Below are positions 8,641 through 20,700 of a DNA stretch of 59,167 bases, one piece after another. A model generated the notes under the pieces. It saw only the letters and a program-made list of their open reading frames with translations. It had not been told where the DNA came from and searched no databases. Position 1 is the stretch's first letter, and the number at the start of each line of letters is the position of its first letter. The position numbers and the translations under genes are program-made. The stretch comes from Legionella sp. GTDB taxonomy: Bacteria > Pseudomonadota > Gammaproteobacteria > Legionellales > Legionellaceae. Where the stretch lies: the NCBI GenBank assembly GCA_009995425.1, contig JAACPN010000007.1:1-59167 (forward strand), in the 5' to 3' direction.

Positions 8641-10368
8641 TCAAACAACACCCATCGACTTTAACTTGAGGGGACGGCCACACACCCAAGCACGCTTTAA
8701 GCCACTCACGGCTTCTTTAGGCATGCTACTGGGTAACCTGACAGTTGAATGATCTTCATTAATTTTAAGGCCTGTAATAAAACGACTTTGCAAGCCACCT
8801 TCGTTAGCAATAGCTCCCACAATATTCGCAGGTTTTACGCCATGTATACGTCCAACATCAAGACGAAATAATTCTTCTTGATGTGAGCTACTGCGTGCAC
8901 CTTCTGAACGACCACCTTCTGAACGGCGTTCACGTGAAGGAATACGTGCATGTTCAGATGATCGTGGAGCACGTGCTGGACGTGCACCTGAGTCTGCACG
9001 TTCTGTTCTTGCAATGCGTGTAGGCTCAAGTTTCCAAGGTTTATCTCGATTCAACTGTAACGCAAGCACAGCGGCCATATCTTCTGCAGACACGTTTGTT
9101 TCTTCTAAATATGTTTTAATCACTTTTTTATAATCTTCAAGATTTTTGTGTTCTAGACGCGCATCAATACTTGCCATAAACTGCTTTTGTTTAACATCTT
9201 GAATCATTTGATCGCTAGGAATCGCTATTTTCTCAATGGTTTGTCGTGTATGACGCTCAATCACACTCACCATACGTGTTTCGCGTGGGGCTACAAACAA
9301 AATAGTCACGCCACTTCGCCCAGCACGACCTGTACGACCAATACGATGCACATAAGTCTCTGAGTCGTGTGCCATATCATAATTGATCACGTGTGTTACA
9401 CGATCGACATCTAACCCACGTGCAGCAACATCCGTTGCAACCAAAATATTCACAGCACCTTGTTTAAACTGAATAATCGCACGCTCACGTAATGCTTGTG
9501 AAATATCACCATGAATCGCTACGGTTCGATGACCATTTTCTTGCAAGAACGTTGAGACTTCTTCTGCCCCATTCTTGGTTCGTGTAAACACAATCACGCC
9601 CTGATGGTCTTCTACAGCTAACACACGCAATAATGCATCAGGTTTTTGGAACGGTGATGCAATCAAAAATCGCTGCTCAATCGTTGCAACTGTGGCTGTT
9701 TTTTCTTGAATCTCAATCGAAGCAGGATCTCTCAAGTAACGATTAGCAATACGTCGAATAGGCGCTGGCATCGTTGCAGAAAATAACGCGATTTGGCGCT
9801 CTTCTGGTAAATTTGAAAGAATGCTTTCAACATCATCAATAAAACCCATACGAAGCATTTCGTCGGCTTCATCAAGCACAAATGTTCGTAATTGATCTAA
9901 TTTTAATGTACCGCGTTGAATATGATCCAGCATACGGCCCGGTGTTCCTACAACGATTTGCGCACCATCACGTAATTTTTTCAACTGAGGATGATAATCT
10001 TGCCCGCCACATAACGCCACCACACGCGTTCCACGCAGATGCTTACTTAATTTATTGGCATGCGCTTCAATTTGCAGGGCTAATTCACGCGTGGGCGTAA
10101 TAATCAAGGTTTGTGGGTACATTTGCTCAGTATCAAGTTGCTCGAGTGCTGGCAATAAAAACGCCGCTGTTTTTCCTGAGCCTGTGTGTGATTTACCAAT
10201 CACATCACGCCCATTCAATAATAACGGAATGGTTTGTTGTTGAATGGGCGAAGGTGTTTCATAACCTAATTCGCGGATCGCCTGAAGAAGAAAATCGGAT
10301 AAGTTAAGATCCGCAAATGATGCGGCTTCTGTTGGGTGTACGGGTGTCGCTTCTATTGGATTGGTCAT
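8641..10368 (-). CDS. deaD: ATP-dependent DEAD-box RNA helicase DeaD/CsdA
   Basis: 575 residues. Q motif, Walker A SHTGSGKT, PTRELALQ, DEAD box (VLDEADEML), SAT (ALFSATMPAP), and C-terminal helicase motifs ARGLD and HRIGRTGRAGR. After the core comes an Arg/Ser-rich linker with short repeats (ERRSEGGRSEGARSS) and a C-terminal DbpA-type RNA-binding domain (about 495-575). Role: RNA unwinding in ribosome assembly, mRNA decay and cold adaptation. The start is supported by CCAGGT upstream of the ATG. Confidence 0.94.
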   Translation of the reverse strand: MTNPIEATPVHPTEAASFADLNLSDFLLQAIRELGYETPSPIQQQTIPLLLNGRDVIGKSHTGSGKTAAFLLPALEQLDTEQMYPQTLIITPTRELALQIEAHANKLSKHLRGTRVVALCGGQDYHPQLKKLRDGAQIVVGTPGRMLDHIQRGTLKLDQLRTFVLDEADEMLRMGFIDDVESILSNLPEERQIALFSATMPAPIRRIANRYLRDPASIEIQEKTATVATIEQRFLIASPFQKPDALLRVLAVEDHQGVIVFTRTKNGAEEVSTFLQENGHRTVAIHGDISQALRERAIIQFKQGAVNILVATDVAARGLDVDRVTHVINYDMAHDSETYVHRIGRTGRAGRSGVTILFVAPRETRMVSVIERHTRQTIEKIAIPSDQMIQDVKQKQFMASIDARLEHKNLEDYKKVIKTYLEETNVSAEDMAAVLALQLNRDKPWKLEPTRIARTERADSGARPARAPRSSEHARIPSRERRSEGGRSEGARSSSHQEELFRLDVGRIHGVKPANIVGAIANEGGLQSRFITGLKINEDHSTVRLPSSMPKEAVSGLKRAWVCGRPLKLKSMGVV

Positions 10369-10465
10369 AGTCTACCTGGAAAAATAAAAAACATAAATAA
10401 AGACAAGGTCAATATGATAGCAAATTATCTAGCGGAATGCACTCATTTTATGCGAATTACTTCAA

Positions 10466-12550
<2,085 letters not shown>

Positions 12551-12565
12551 CTAGAGTCTGGCCTC

Positions 12566-13867
12566 CTAAAACATTGGAAACAGCTCCAGCATATACAGAG
12601 GATAGTTAACCAGGTTGCCATCATTGGATAAATTCATGATTGATGCTCTGGCAACTTTCTCCGGATTGTATTTTTCAGTATAAACCTTCAGACTTTTGCC
12701 CTTGGTTGATTGTCCCGCTTTGACTTCCAATGGTACCAGCTTATCCTCTACGGGCACAATAAAATCAACTTCCGCTGTATTACCACTGGTCCAATAAAAT
12801 AGCTTGTCAAATCCAGTATAAATCAACATTTGTGCAACCACATTCTCCGTCAGCGCGCCCTTGAATTCAGTAAAGAGATCATTGTTTTTTAATAAAACTT
12901 TACTGGACAAATCCGATAGAGCACCAAGAAGTCCAACATCAAATGCATACATTTTAAACGCAGTTCTGTCTTCATAAGCAGGTAGTGGCAATCCAGGGGT
13001 TGTTAAATTGATACAACGATAGATCAATCCGGCATCCGCGAGCCATTGGATTGCCGTTTCATATTCCCGTGCCCTTGCGCCTTCGCGTAATAGCGAAAAA
13101 ACGAATTTTCTGTTTTCCTTCGCCAACTGGTTTGGAATAGCATTCCATAATAATGTGATTTTTTGAATTAAATTGGGTGGTGCATGTCGTGCAAAATCGA
13201 GTTCATAATTTTTATTAATGGCCTTTTGTATTTCGCGTATGCCTGGGAGGCTATTGGTATTTTGATAATGAGCCACAGCTTCAGGCATTCCACCGATGTA
13301 CATATACAATCGAAAAAACTCAAGTAGTTGTTTATGAATCGGTTCAGGAATCTTTTCAATGCTATGAATGGAATGAACAAACTCAACCAGCTTATGCTTG
13401 TTTAATGCTGTCAGAAACTCCAAAAAACCCATGGGGTACAGGGGTATCAGATCCACTTTTCCAACCGGAAAACCGGATTGATTACCCATTTTTATCCCTA
13501 AAAGAGAACCAGCAGCAGCAATATAATAATGACTGGCTTCTTCACAAAAATATTTTAAACTGGTCAGTGCTCGTGGACAAAGTTGTATTTCATCAAAAAT
13601 AATCAACGTTGTTACAGCATCGATAACCCTGTTAAAATAAATTTCCAATGCCTGAATAATTTTGTCTGGTGAAATATTGCTTTCAAAAAAAGCATGTAAA
13701 TCCAAGTTTTCTTCAAAATTAACATACAACATTGATTCAAATGCAGTTCGACCAAATTCTTTTAACAAAAATGTCTTGCCAACCTGTCTTGCTCCCATTA
13801 ACACCAATGGTTTGCGTTGGGGTGACGACTTCCATGAATCCAATTTTTCATAGCAATATCGCTTCAT
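12566..13867 (-). CDS. AAA-family ATPase with DUF4143 C-terminal domain
   Basis: 433 residues. Walker A GARQVGKT (about 25-32), Walker B TLIIFDEIQ, arginine-rich sensor region, and a C-terminal DUF4143 restriction-like fold with the EVDFIVP ... PLEVKAG signature (D and E-x-K, the PD-(D/E)XK pattern). Such proteins are widespread, often mobile or accessory, and their cellular function is not established. No partner gene is visible; fadH and the effector-like genes flank it. Confidence 0.82.
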   Translation of the reverse strand: MKRYCYEKLDSWKSSPQRKPLVLMGARQVGKTFLLKEFGRTAFESMLYVNFEENLDLHAFFESNISPDKIIQALEIYFNRVIDAVTTLIIFDEIQLCPRALTSLKYFCEEASHYYIAAAGSLLGIKMGNQSGFPVGKVDLIPLYPMGFLEFLTALNKHKLVEFVHSIHSIEKIPEPIHKQLLEFFRLYMYIGGMPEAVAHYQNTNSLPGIREIQKAINKNYELDFARHAPPNLIQKITLLWNAIPNQLAKENRKFVFSLLREGARAREYETAIQWLADAGLIYRCINLTTPGLPLPAYEDRTAFKMYAFDVGLLGALSDLSSKVLLKNNDLFTEFKGALTENVVAQMLIYTGFDKLFYWTSGNTAEVDFIVPVEDKLVPLEVKAGQSTKGKSLKVYTEKYNPEKVARASIMNLSNDGNLVNYPLYMLELFPMF

Positions 13868-14063
13868 AATTCACATTTAAAATAGGAATAAAATTAATAT
13901 TATCACATAATTCATAGGAATAAAGGGATTGAACAAATTTAACTTTCTTTTACGCAACATCCAGACGATCATAACGAAACTGCTCATAGGTCGGTTGGCA
14001 ATTGGTTGAAAAGCCAAAAAATAACTTATCATTTGCTTTTATATTGGATTGCCCAAAATTAAG

Positions 14064-15035
14064 CTATTTAAATAAGAGGCTCAAGGCTTGACTGTCTTCC
14101 TCTGTTGGCGAAAGCCCACGATCATTTTCTTCGTCTTCAGAATCCTGTTGCGATGCCGCGTATCCGGCAACACCAACCGCCAAGAAACAAGCACCTGCAA
14201 TCGCCAAACCAGGAACAGGGAGTAATAATCCAACCACAAGCATAGCACCTCCAACTACTGCAGATAGACTGCTTAGAATTTTAAAACAAAGATTCCAATC
14301 TATATCAGGCGTGCTTTCCGGTATCGGTTGCTTTTGCGTTTCTTTTTCGCCACCACCAACTAGCGCCCATGGTCCTTCTAGCAAGTCTTTCACAAAAATC
14401 GTGTAAAGTTGATCCATATTCAAAAGCGCGTTATTTTTAACAGTATAATCATCTTTTTCATTTTCAAATTGAACGATGTATTCTTCTACTTGTGATTGAA
14501 CTTCCTTCCTTATCACATCGAGATCACGTCTATTAATAGTAATAGAGTTAGCATACTGATCTAATTCTTTAAGGATCACATCTTTCATTCGTTTTGCTAA
14601 CGTATTATAGGCTTTCTTTCTACCGTCTACTGTGAATAATGTATGAGAGGACTCAGCGCTTGAGGTATTAAAACGCAACTCAACCACATCCTGCTTTTCA
14701 TCATATTTTTTTATCATTGGATTATTGATTAGGGGATTAAAAGCTATGCTAATTACCTGAGCAAGAAGTTTTTTTTGCGAACGATCGACGGACAAGAAGG
14801 TTATCATATAATCAGCATGATCACCGTTCATAAGGTTGTTGTTTGATTGATGACATCCATACTCAATACCTTGCATCATACATTGAATATGCTCAAAAAA
14901 TACCTCCTGCTGTTCTTGGGATGCGCGAGGTACGATTAACTCCATCGATTCCGATGAAGTAATAACATTTGCTGTCGTTAGCGATATAACGGAATTCGGC
15001 CCAAGACGGTTTAATGTCTCTTTCTTTTTATTCAT
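14064..15035 (-). CDS. Effector-like protein A with C-terminal membrane hairpin
   Basis: 323 residues, no named domain recognised. Residues 1-175 are mixed and polar. At about 175-213 lies a helical module (IRKEVQSQVEEYI ... DDYTVKNNALLNMDQLYTI). After a linker comes PDIDWNLCFKIL (243-254), two hydrophobic segments (about 253-271 and 276-292) and an acidic tail. The C-terminal ~65 residues are nearly identical to the neighbour at 15499-16590. The ATG at 15035 has AGGT upstream; an in-frame start 17 codons earlier is less likely. The paired membrane segments and lack of homologues known to me suggest a secreted, membrane-targeted effector, but this is inference. Confidence 0.6.
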   Translation of the reverse strand: MNKKKETLNRLGPNSVISLTTANVITSSESMELIVPRASQEQQEVFFEHIQCMMQGIEYGCHQSNNNLMNGDHADYMITFLSVDRSQKKLLAQVISIAFNPLINNPMIKKYDEKQDVVELRFNTSSAESSHTLFTVDGRKKAYNTLAKRMKDVILKELDQYANSITINRRDLDVIRKEVQSQVEEYIVQFENEKDDYTVKNNALLNMDQLYTIFVKDLLEGPWALVGGGEKETQKQPIPESTPDIDWNLCFKILSSLSAVVGGAMLVVGLLLPVPGLAIAGACFLAVGVAGYAASQQDSEDEENDRGLSPTEEDSQALSLLFK

Positions 15036-15317
15036 AATAAGAACCTCATGCCTTATAATCATACACCATGCATCTAATTTTACCAATAAAGTGTGGTGAA
15101 ATCAAGAATCAGCCTCTTTCAATACAAGATAAATCTGAAAATCGTATAAAAAAGGGCTATTTCAGATCATGTCGTCTAAATGGCAAGGACTATGATTACA
15201 ATGAACGATATCAAACTGGATAGCCCTGAAGCTATCAAATCATTTTTGGGCGACATAGACAAGATCAAATTTCAAGTGGCGAAGGAATCGCGTTATGAGT
15301 GGGTTTCAGCCACGCTT

Positions 15318-15383
15318 CTGGACTTTAAGCCATTTTTCCTGCCAGCTCCGTCAGCTCTGTTCGAAAAAATGGCTAAAGTCCAG
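15318..15383. repeat. Imperfect inverted repeat, 20-bp arms
   Basis: CTGGACTTTAAGCCATTTTT at 15318-15337 is matched by the reverse complement of 15364-15383 with one extra base in the left arm; the loop is about 26 nt. It lies inside the transposase remnant. It may be a leftover element end or a fold-back formed when the remnant was deleted. Confidence 0.6.
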
Positions 15384-15385
15384 CA

Positions 15386-15414
15386 AGGGTCTGCTTATTA
15401 TATAAACAGACCCT
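15386..15414. repeat. Perfect 8-bp stem-loop
   Basis: AGGGTCTG at 15386-15393 and CAGACCCT at 15407-15414 with a 13-nt AT-rich loop, directly after the larger inverted repeat. No U-run follows on either strand, so a terminator role is uncertain. Confidence 0.5.
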
Positions 15415-15475
15415 GAACATGAGAGATGCTAGGAATCAATGGAGTCAGACCCCGTCGAAACTTGTGAGACGAGGT

Positions 15476-15489
15476 GGGTAAATTTACCC
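15476..15489. repeat. Perfect 14-bp palindrome
   Basis: GGGTAAATTTACCC at 15476-15489, just beyond the stop codon of effector-like gene B. It could be a recombination or protein-binding site; function unknown. Confidence 0.5.
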
Positions 15490-15498
15490 GGGCTATGA

Positions 15499-16590
15499 CT
15501 AACGCCCGCCATAAGCTAACCCATCATCATTTTTTTCGCCTTCAGAATCCTGTTGCGATGTCGCGTATCCGGCAACACCAGCCGCCAATAAACAAGCACC
15601 TGCAATCGCCAAACCAGGAACAGGGAGCAATAATCCGACCACAAGCATACCACCTCCAGCTACTGTAGCTAGACCGCTTAGAATTTTAAAACAAAGATTC
15701 CAATCTATATCAGGAGCGCTTTCCAGCTCCGTTTGATCTGCATCTACTGAGGAATCTCCCATTGGAAATACCGTGTGTTTTTTGCCCTCTTTATGGACAA
15801 CTCTGCCCTGTTTATGGACAACTCCGCCCTTACCACCAAAAAATGTGCTATTATTTTGTGGCATGTCACCCATAAATACCTCTAATTGTGAAGAATCTCT
15901 GGTTATATTATAAAGATTCGACATCTTCAGAAGCACCCTATTTTTACTTTTATAATCATTTGCTTTGTTAAATTGATCGATGATGTATTCATTTACTTGT
16001 AAGTTAACTTTACTCCTTATATCATCGGGTTGAATATGATTCAATACGTCATCATCTTTTATTTCATGTATTTCATGTATTTCATGTATTTTGTGTTCAT
16101 CTTGAACGCTGTCTCCTTCCTTCTTATCCTTATCGTCTATCGGTGTCATATCAATCGGTGTCATATCAATCGGTGTCATATCAATCGGTGTCATATCAAT
16201 CGGTGGCCTATTACTACCAAGGTATGGGTCTAAGGAGTTTACATCTGAGTCCTGTCCAATAGATTGAGCTTTGGTTTCTTGTTCTTCCGATTCAAATGAT
16301 TTGTTGTAAACAATACCTTTAGGTAAGAGTTCTTCGGGCGTTAGCTTGATAGTGTATTCTGCAAGTTCTGCAAGTTTTGCATACTTTATAAAAGCATCAA
16401 AAGCCTCCTGTCTGTTTAATTTTGGTTTTTTTGTTTTTTTATCTTCATCCTCTGAATTGTCCTCTTTTGAAATATCTGTAATAGATGACATCTTTTCAAA
16501 GTGGTGTTCAATCAATTCGAGTTGCTCTTTAGTCAGTGTTGTTTTATTAGATAATATTTTCTTTATTTTAGAGAGATGAGATTTAGACAT
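15499..16590 (-). CDS. Effector-like protein B with repeats and C-terminal membrane hairpin
   Basis: About 363 residues, no named domain. Lys/Glu-rich N-terminal half, then five in-frame copies or near-copies of the pentapeptide IDMTP (about 131-152), then HEIHEIHEIK (169-178), then a helical module like that of protein A (IRSKVNLQVNEYI ... NDYKSKNRVLLKMSNLYNI, about 191-229), a His/Gly linker and a C-terminal PDIDWNLC plus double hydrophobic hairpin with an acidic tail. The last ~65 codons are close to those of protein A at nucleotide level, whereas the N-terminal halves differ. I chose ATG 16590; ATG 16602 is also in frame. A secreted membrane-targeted role is inferred only. Confidence 0.6.
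   Translation of the reverse strand: MSKSHLSKIKKILSNKTTLTKEQLELIEHHFEKMSSITDISKEDNSEDEDKKTKKPKLNRQEAFDAFIKYAKLAELAEYTIKLTPEELLPKGIVYNKSFESEEQETKAQSIGQDSDVNSLDPYLGSNRPPIDMTPIDMTPIDMTPIDMTPIDDKDKKEGDSVQDEHKIHEIHEIHEIKDDDVLNHIQPDDIRSKVNLQVNEYIIDQFNKANDYKSKNRVLLKMSNLYNITRDSSQLEVFMGDMPQNNSTFFGGKGGVVHKQGRVVHKEGKKHTVFPMGDSSVDADQTELESAPDIDWNLCFKILSGLATVAGGGMLVVGLLLPVPGLAIAGACLLAAGVAGYATSQQDSEGEKNDDGLAYGGR
16061..16087. repeat. Tandem repeat, 9-bp unit x3
   Basis: Three exact copies of ATTTCATGT inside effector-like gene B, encoding His-Glu-Ile repeats. Unit length is a multiple of three, so copy changes keep the frame. Confidence 0.85.
16141..16200. repeat. Tandem repeat, 15-bp unit x4
   Basis: Four exact copies of CGGTGTCATATCAAT plus a partial fifth inside effector-like gene B, encoding the IDMTP pentapeptide. 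Exact identity of the copies points to recent slippage and likely strain-to-strain length variation. Confidence 0.9.
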
Positions 16591-16602
16591 AATATTTACC
16601 AT

Positions 16603-16927
16603 CGGTTAAGGTTTGTGATTCACATTATAGCACATTGAATTTTTTTTCATAGTTTTTTTTCATAGTCAGTCTCTTCCAGGGATACAAAATGAGCCTGAAA
16701 TGAAAAAATATAAAATCGTGAATAATTAAAATGATTGATACAATCAAGGGTCGTTTATATCTTCAAAATATCTTAAAGCTTCCAGCTTGTTACACGCCCT
16801 TTAATTTACAATAAGCGCTAATATCGCTTAATTTACTGCTTTATTAAATCATTTTTTTATACGTAGGCCCTGGTACTCACGCGCTTACCCATTTAAAGTA
16901 TCTAAAATTTTTTAGAGTAAGAACAAC
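16603..16927. other. Non-coding stretch between effector-like gene B and the SDR gene
   Basis: About 325 bp, AT-rich, with no supportable gene. It holds a 13-bp direct repeat (TTTTTTTTCATAG, twice near 16640-16665) and a 6-bp stem TAAGCG/CGCTTA near 16813-16831. It must contain the divergent promoters of both flanking genes, but I see no convincing consensus pair. Confidence 0.5.
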
Positions 16928-17689
16928 ATGTTTATTATTACAGGTGGTAGTCGTGGCATAGGCGCTGCATTAGCAAAGGCACTGACGTCAAGAAAACAAC
17001 GCGTGCTTATCATTGGTCGTCATCAACAGGCGCTGCAGCACATTGCCGCAACATCGCCTTACATCGACTTAGTTTGTGCTGATGTCGCAACATCTTCAGG
17101 CCGTGAAGCGATTCTATCCTACCTAGAAAATATTCCAGCCATACAAGGCCTCATACACAACGCGGGAAGCATTGAGCCCATACAGCCCATGCGTGATTTA
17201 GATGAACAAGCGTGGCGCGCAATGATGAGTATTAATCTTGATGCTTCGTTTTTTCTTACACAAAAACTGCTCAATAAACTTGAATCTGGACGCGTGCTTC
17301 ATATAAGCTCAGGAGCAGCTCATTTTCCTGTCGCCGGTTGGGCGCCCTATTGTGTATCTAAAGCGGGCTTGTCGATGCTTACGCGTTGCTGGCAAACTGA
17401 GTGCCCAAATATGGCGTTTGCCAGTGTGATGCCCGGCATTGCTGACACCGCCATGCAAGCGATCATCCGTAAATCAGAGCACTTAGCCCCCGAAAAACAT
17501 CAATTCTTTCACAATCTCAAAAACAACAACCAGCTCGTATCGCCTGAAATCGTCGCAGCTTTTTTAACTTGGCTGCTGCTAGATATTGCTCCAGAACGAT
17601 ATATTTCACACGAATGGGATATTTATGATGCATCGCATCATGCTGAATGGCTGCCTCGTGAAGCGCCTGCGCCTAGCCTGCCTGCATAA
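16928..17689 (+). CDS. Short-chain dehydrogenase/reductase (SDR) family oxidoreductase
   Basis: 253 residues, classical SDR. The cofactor motif TGGSRGIG lies at residues 5-12, NAG at 78-80, and the catalytic set is Ser127/128, Tyr141 and Lys145 (YCVSK). Arg at 31 after the second strand (IIGRH) hints at NADPH preference. Overall shape resembles sepiapterin-reductase-like SDRs; substrate unknown. It stands alone upstream of the large helical protein. Confidence 0.88.
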   Translation: MFIITGGSRGIGAALAKALTSRKQRVLIIGRHQQALQHIAATSPYIDLVCADVATSSGREAILSYLENIPAIQGLIHNAGSIEPIQPMRDLDEQAWRAMMSINLDASFFLTQKLLNKLESGRVLHISSGAAHFPVAGWAPYCVSKAGLSMLTRCWQTECPNMAFASVMPGIADTAMQAIIRKSEHLAPEKHQFFHNLKNNNQLVSPEIVAAFLTWLLLDIAPERYISHEWDIYDASHHAEWLPREAPAPSLPA

Positions 17690-17710
17690 ATGATGATTTT
17701 AGATTGAACT

Positions 17711-17728
17711 TGTAGATCACAATCTACA
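17711..17728. repeat. 7-bp inverted repeat downstream of the SDR gene
   Basis: TGTAGAT (17711-17717) and ATCTACA (17722-17728) with a 4-nt loop in the 100-bp gap before the large helical protein gene. It could be an operator for the latter or part of the SDR transcript end; no U-run is present. Confidence 0.4.
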
Positions 17729-17797
17729 TATCGTGATAAAATTCGGTGCTTACAACATAAATTTTCGCAAAATCTATAGCACGCCTTTTTGAGTGAC

Positions 17798-20700
17798 ATG
17801 ACCATGAAAAAAATATCGAAAAAAAGCACCTCGATTCATAAAAATCTTAACGCATTGTGTTTTCAATTGACTCAAGATCAACCTGGAATACAAAAAAAAC
17901 AAATATTTGATAAAATTTTTTCATTGTATTGTCGGGCGTCAGAACATATTTCATCGGAAGAGAGCTCGTCTTTTATACGATCTTGTTTTCATGCTTCGAC
18001 GTCGTTCTCAGAATGTCTTCCTGCGCTGGGGCTGGATGAGGATGCTCAGCTGGCAAGTTATGATCGCATTATAGCCATCCAACGGGCGTATGCGCGTAAA
18101 TGTAAACATCTTCCCTTGGAGGAGCGAGCTGTTTTAGAAACACTCGAGTCTTCCGTTACCTCAGCCGCACAGCTGCGCCAAGGAGAAATAAGAACGTCTG
18201 TTTTGCAGAAAAAAGCTGTGTTGGGCGAGTCAAGTCAAGAACCGGATCATGATTTGTTATCGAATATAACACTTCATAACCATAAAGCGCTTCCTGTGAC
18301 GGTGCTCAGTTACCATGAATTACATGCTGAGCTACTCCAAAACAGAGCATCTCCTCATGCGACACTAAAAGATTGGTTTGATTTAAAGCAAAATGCGCTA
18401 GGATTAATTGCGCGTCAAGACAAAACCGATGCTTCAATTGCACTTAAATTACAGCAAGTTGAATTGGCTTTAAGAATTGTAAGCGATTACATCGATTTTT
18501 GTTTAGCCAACGGATTCGTGCATAAAATAGCGGCTCCACGACGTTCGATGATTAGACTTTTTAAACGATATGTCGGCTTTTATGCACAAACCGATGCGCC
18601 TGAAGCGTCTATCCAAACCTTCAAAAATAAAGTAAAAGCATTAGGAGAAAGTTATTTGCTGGATAACATTGATCTTGATTTTTATAAAACCGTGCTCATG
18701 TCTGTTTCTGCTGATCCAATCGAAAAAAAAATGGCTCGACAAAAGCGAAAGACACTCATTCATAAAGTCGAACAATCTGTTTTAGATATCTTTGAAAAAT
18801 ACTATGCTTGTATAGCAGAGCAGCGCGATTTATCAGAGCAGTTGCCTATCCATGAGCGAATTACTTTTCTAAAGCATCAACAAGTCATTCTAACTGAGCA
18901 CGATGAAGATTCAATTTCTAAACTTTATGCCACAGCGTCAAAATGCTTGCAAGACGTTTTTTTAGCTTATTTTCAAATTCCTATCGATTGTTGTCTTGGT
19001 TTAATTGATCCAGCCATCATCATGGTTTCGGATCCATTTTATTTGAATGATGAACAAAGCCAGGTGGCTCAATTCATGACAAATCTCGAGGCTCATGCAT
19101 TAGACCAGCAACAGCAGAGCAACATCAGGGAAATTATTCTGCTTTATTTTGATTATAAAAAAGGCTACACCATGCAAGGGATTAATCGGTATCAACAAAC
19201 ACAGCCGGATCTTGTTGCTTATTTCAAAAATGACTTATTTGTGATACAAACACGCTTGGAGATGTACCGCTTTCTTTTTACGCCACGTCAAACCACGCAA
19301 AATATAGAACCCATGAAAGCTTCCTATCGTTGTATTCTACAATCGATTTATGCGAGTGCTTACATGAAACAGTTAACATGTGCTCTGTTGCAGCAGGTTG
19401 AATCAATCGAGCATGACGAAGCGGATGAATCTGACGAATCTGAGGCAGATACCCCTTCTGTTGTTACCGAGATCCGTAAACCGTCCCACAAAAAACACAA
19501 GACTATTTATACAAAAAAAGATGATGCCGACGTCTTTTTTCATGCGAAAGATGATGAATTGATGAAATTAATTCCCATCGGCTGGACTGTTTATAAGCAA
19601 TATTTTTCTTCTGCGATGAACGCTAAAAACTATGAACGTGCACTTGAGATAACGCGTGATGAAATCGCGCAGACCAGCATGGATTTTCCAGGCGATAGCA
19701 ACCTTCAGTTAAAAATACTGTTTGATCTTTATCTGGATAAATTTTTTGTCTTGCAAGCATCGAGATGTTACGCAGATGCAAAAAATGCGCTGACTGATAT
19801 GGAAAAGTGTCTGATGGATCCGTCGTTTGGAAAAATAAGGGTTCAACAAACCTTGCTTCTTTTATGCAAACAGGCTGAAATCGAGCTATCGGAACGAGGT
19901 ATTTTAGAGGCAAAAAAAATATGGGATCATGCTGATGAGATAGCCGAGAAGCATGGCACATTCTGTTTTGAGTCCATTTGGGTTGCACAACTGAAGCATG
20001 ATGTGCTTAAAAATGACTCTTTGGCGCTTTTAGATGACATGTATTCCTATTTATTCAACGCAACAACATTTATTTTACTGCATGAGCAACAGTGGAATTA
20101 TTTTTATCTTTGTTATGATCGATTAGCCTGTATTTTTTCAGGAATGTCACATAACGAAGACTTGGATGCATCTGTTGCAAATGATCATAGAAAGAAAGCC
20201 CTTCAAATTTATGACTTGTTGTTAACCTACAGTCAAGCGTTTTTTCCAAATCGAGCGTTTGACATCGCGCATCAAATAGGGCTTAACTGCAATGTTTTTT
20301 ATTTGCGCTCAGCAAACGGAACGTATCGCGAAAAAGCTCAGCACGCCTTTTCGCTGGCTTTAACATTGGCAACGAGCAACACGAAAAAACAAGAAATAAA
20401 GCAGATCCTGAATCAGTTAAGTCGTTCAAACATGACTGCACATGCTATTGGTAAAATTTACAAAGATAAAGAATCAACAAAACAAAAAAATATTTTTTTT
20501 AAGTCGTTACAGCACCTGCTCTCTAATAAAACACCCGCAGGCGTTGGTCTCTCGACATGTTTGGATTTAGAACATGCAATTCAAGACTATTTCTTCATGT
20601 TTGAAATAAGACATGTGTTGTTGCTGCTCAATCAAGTCTTTAAACAACAGAAACGCTTGGGATTTGACCTAACACTCTCTGCTAATGGTATGATGTTAGA

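Larger units (their letters stand above)
15201..15416 (+). pseudogene. N-terminal remnant of a transposase/integrase-like protein
   Basis: Short frame starting MNDIKLDSPEAIKSFLGD, followed by DKIKFQVAKESRYEWVSATL. It appears to lose its proper continuation after about residue 45, where an inverted repeat begins. A second remnant at 31503-31835 starts with KLSKKNKGHVRKFMERMTGYS, which reads as the following part of the same kind of protein. I therefore take both as pieces of one element family. It sits between the two paralogous effector-like genes and may mark the duplication that produced them. Confidence 0.45.

Noticed and set aside
16813-16833. Resemblance to a PmrA box (two TAAT-type half sites) upstream of the SDR gene and effector-like gene B
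   Set aside because: The half sites are 10 bp apart, not the 11 bp of the known tandem consensus, and the first half has several mismatches.
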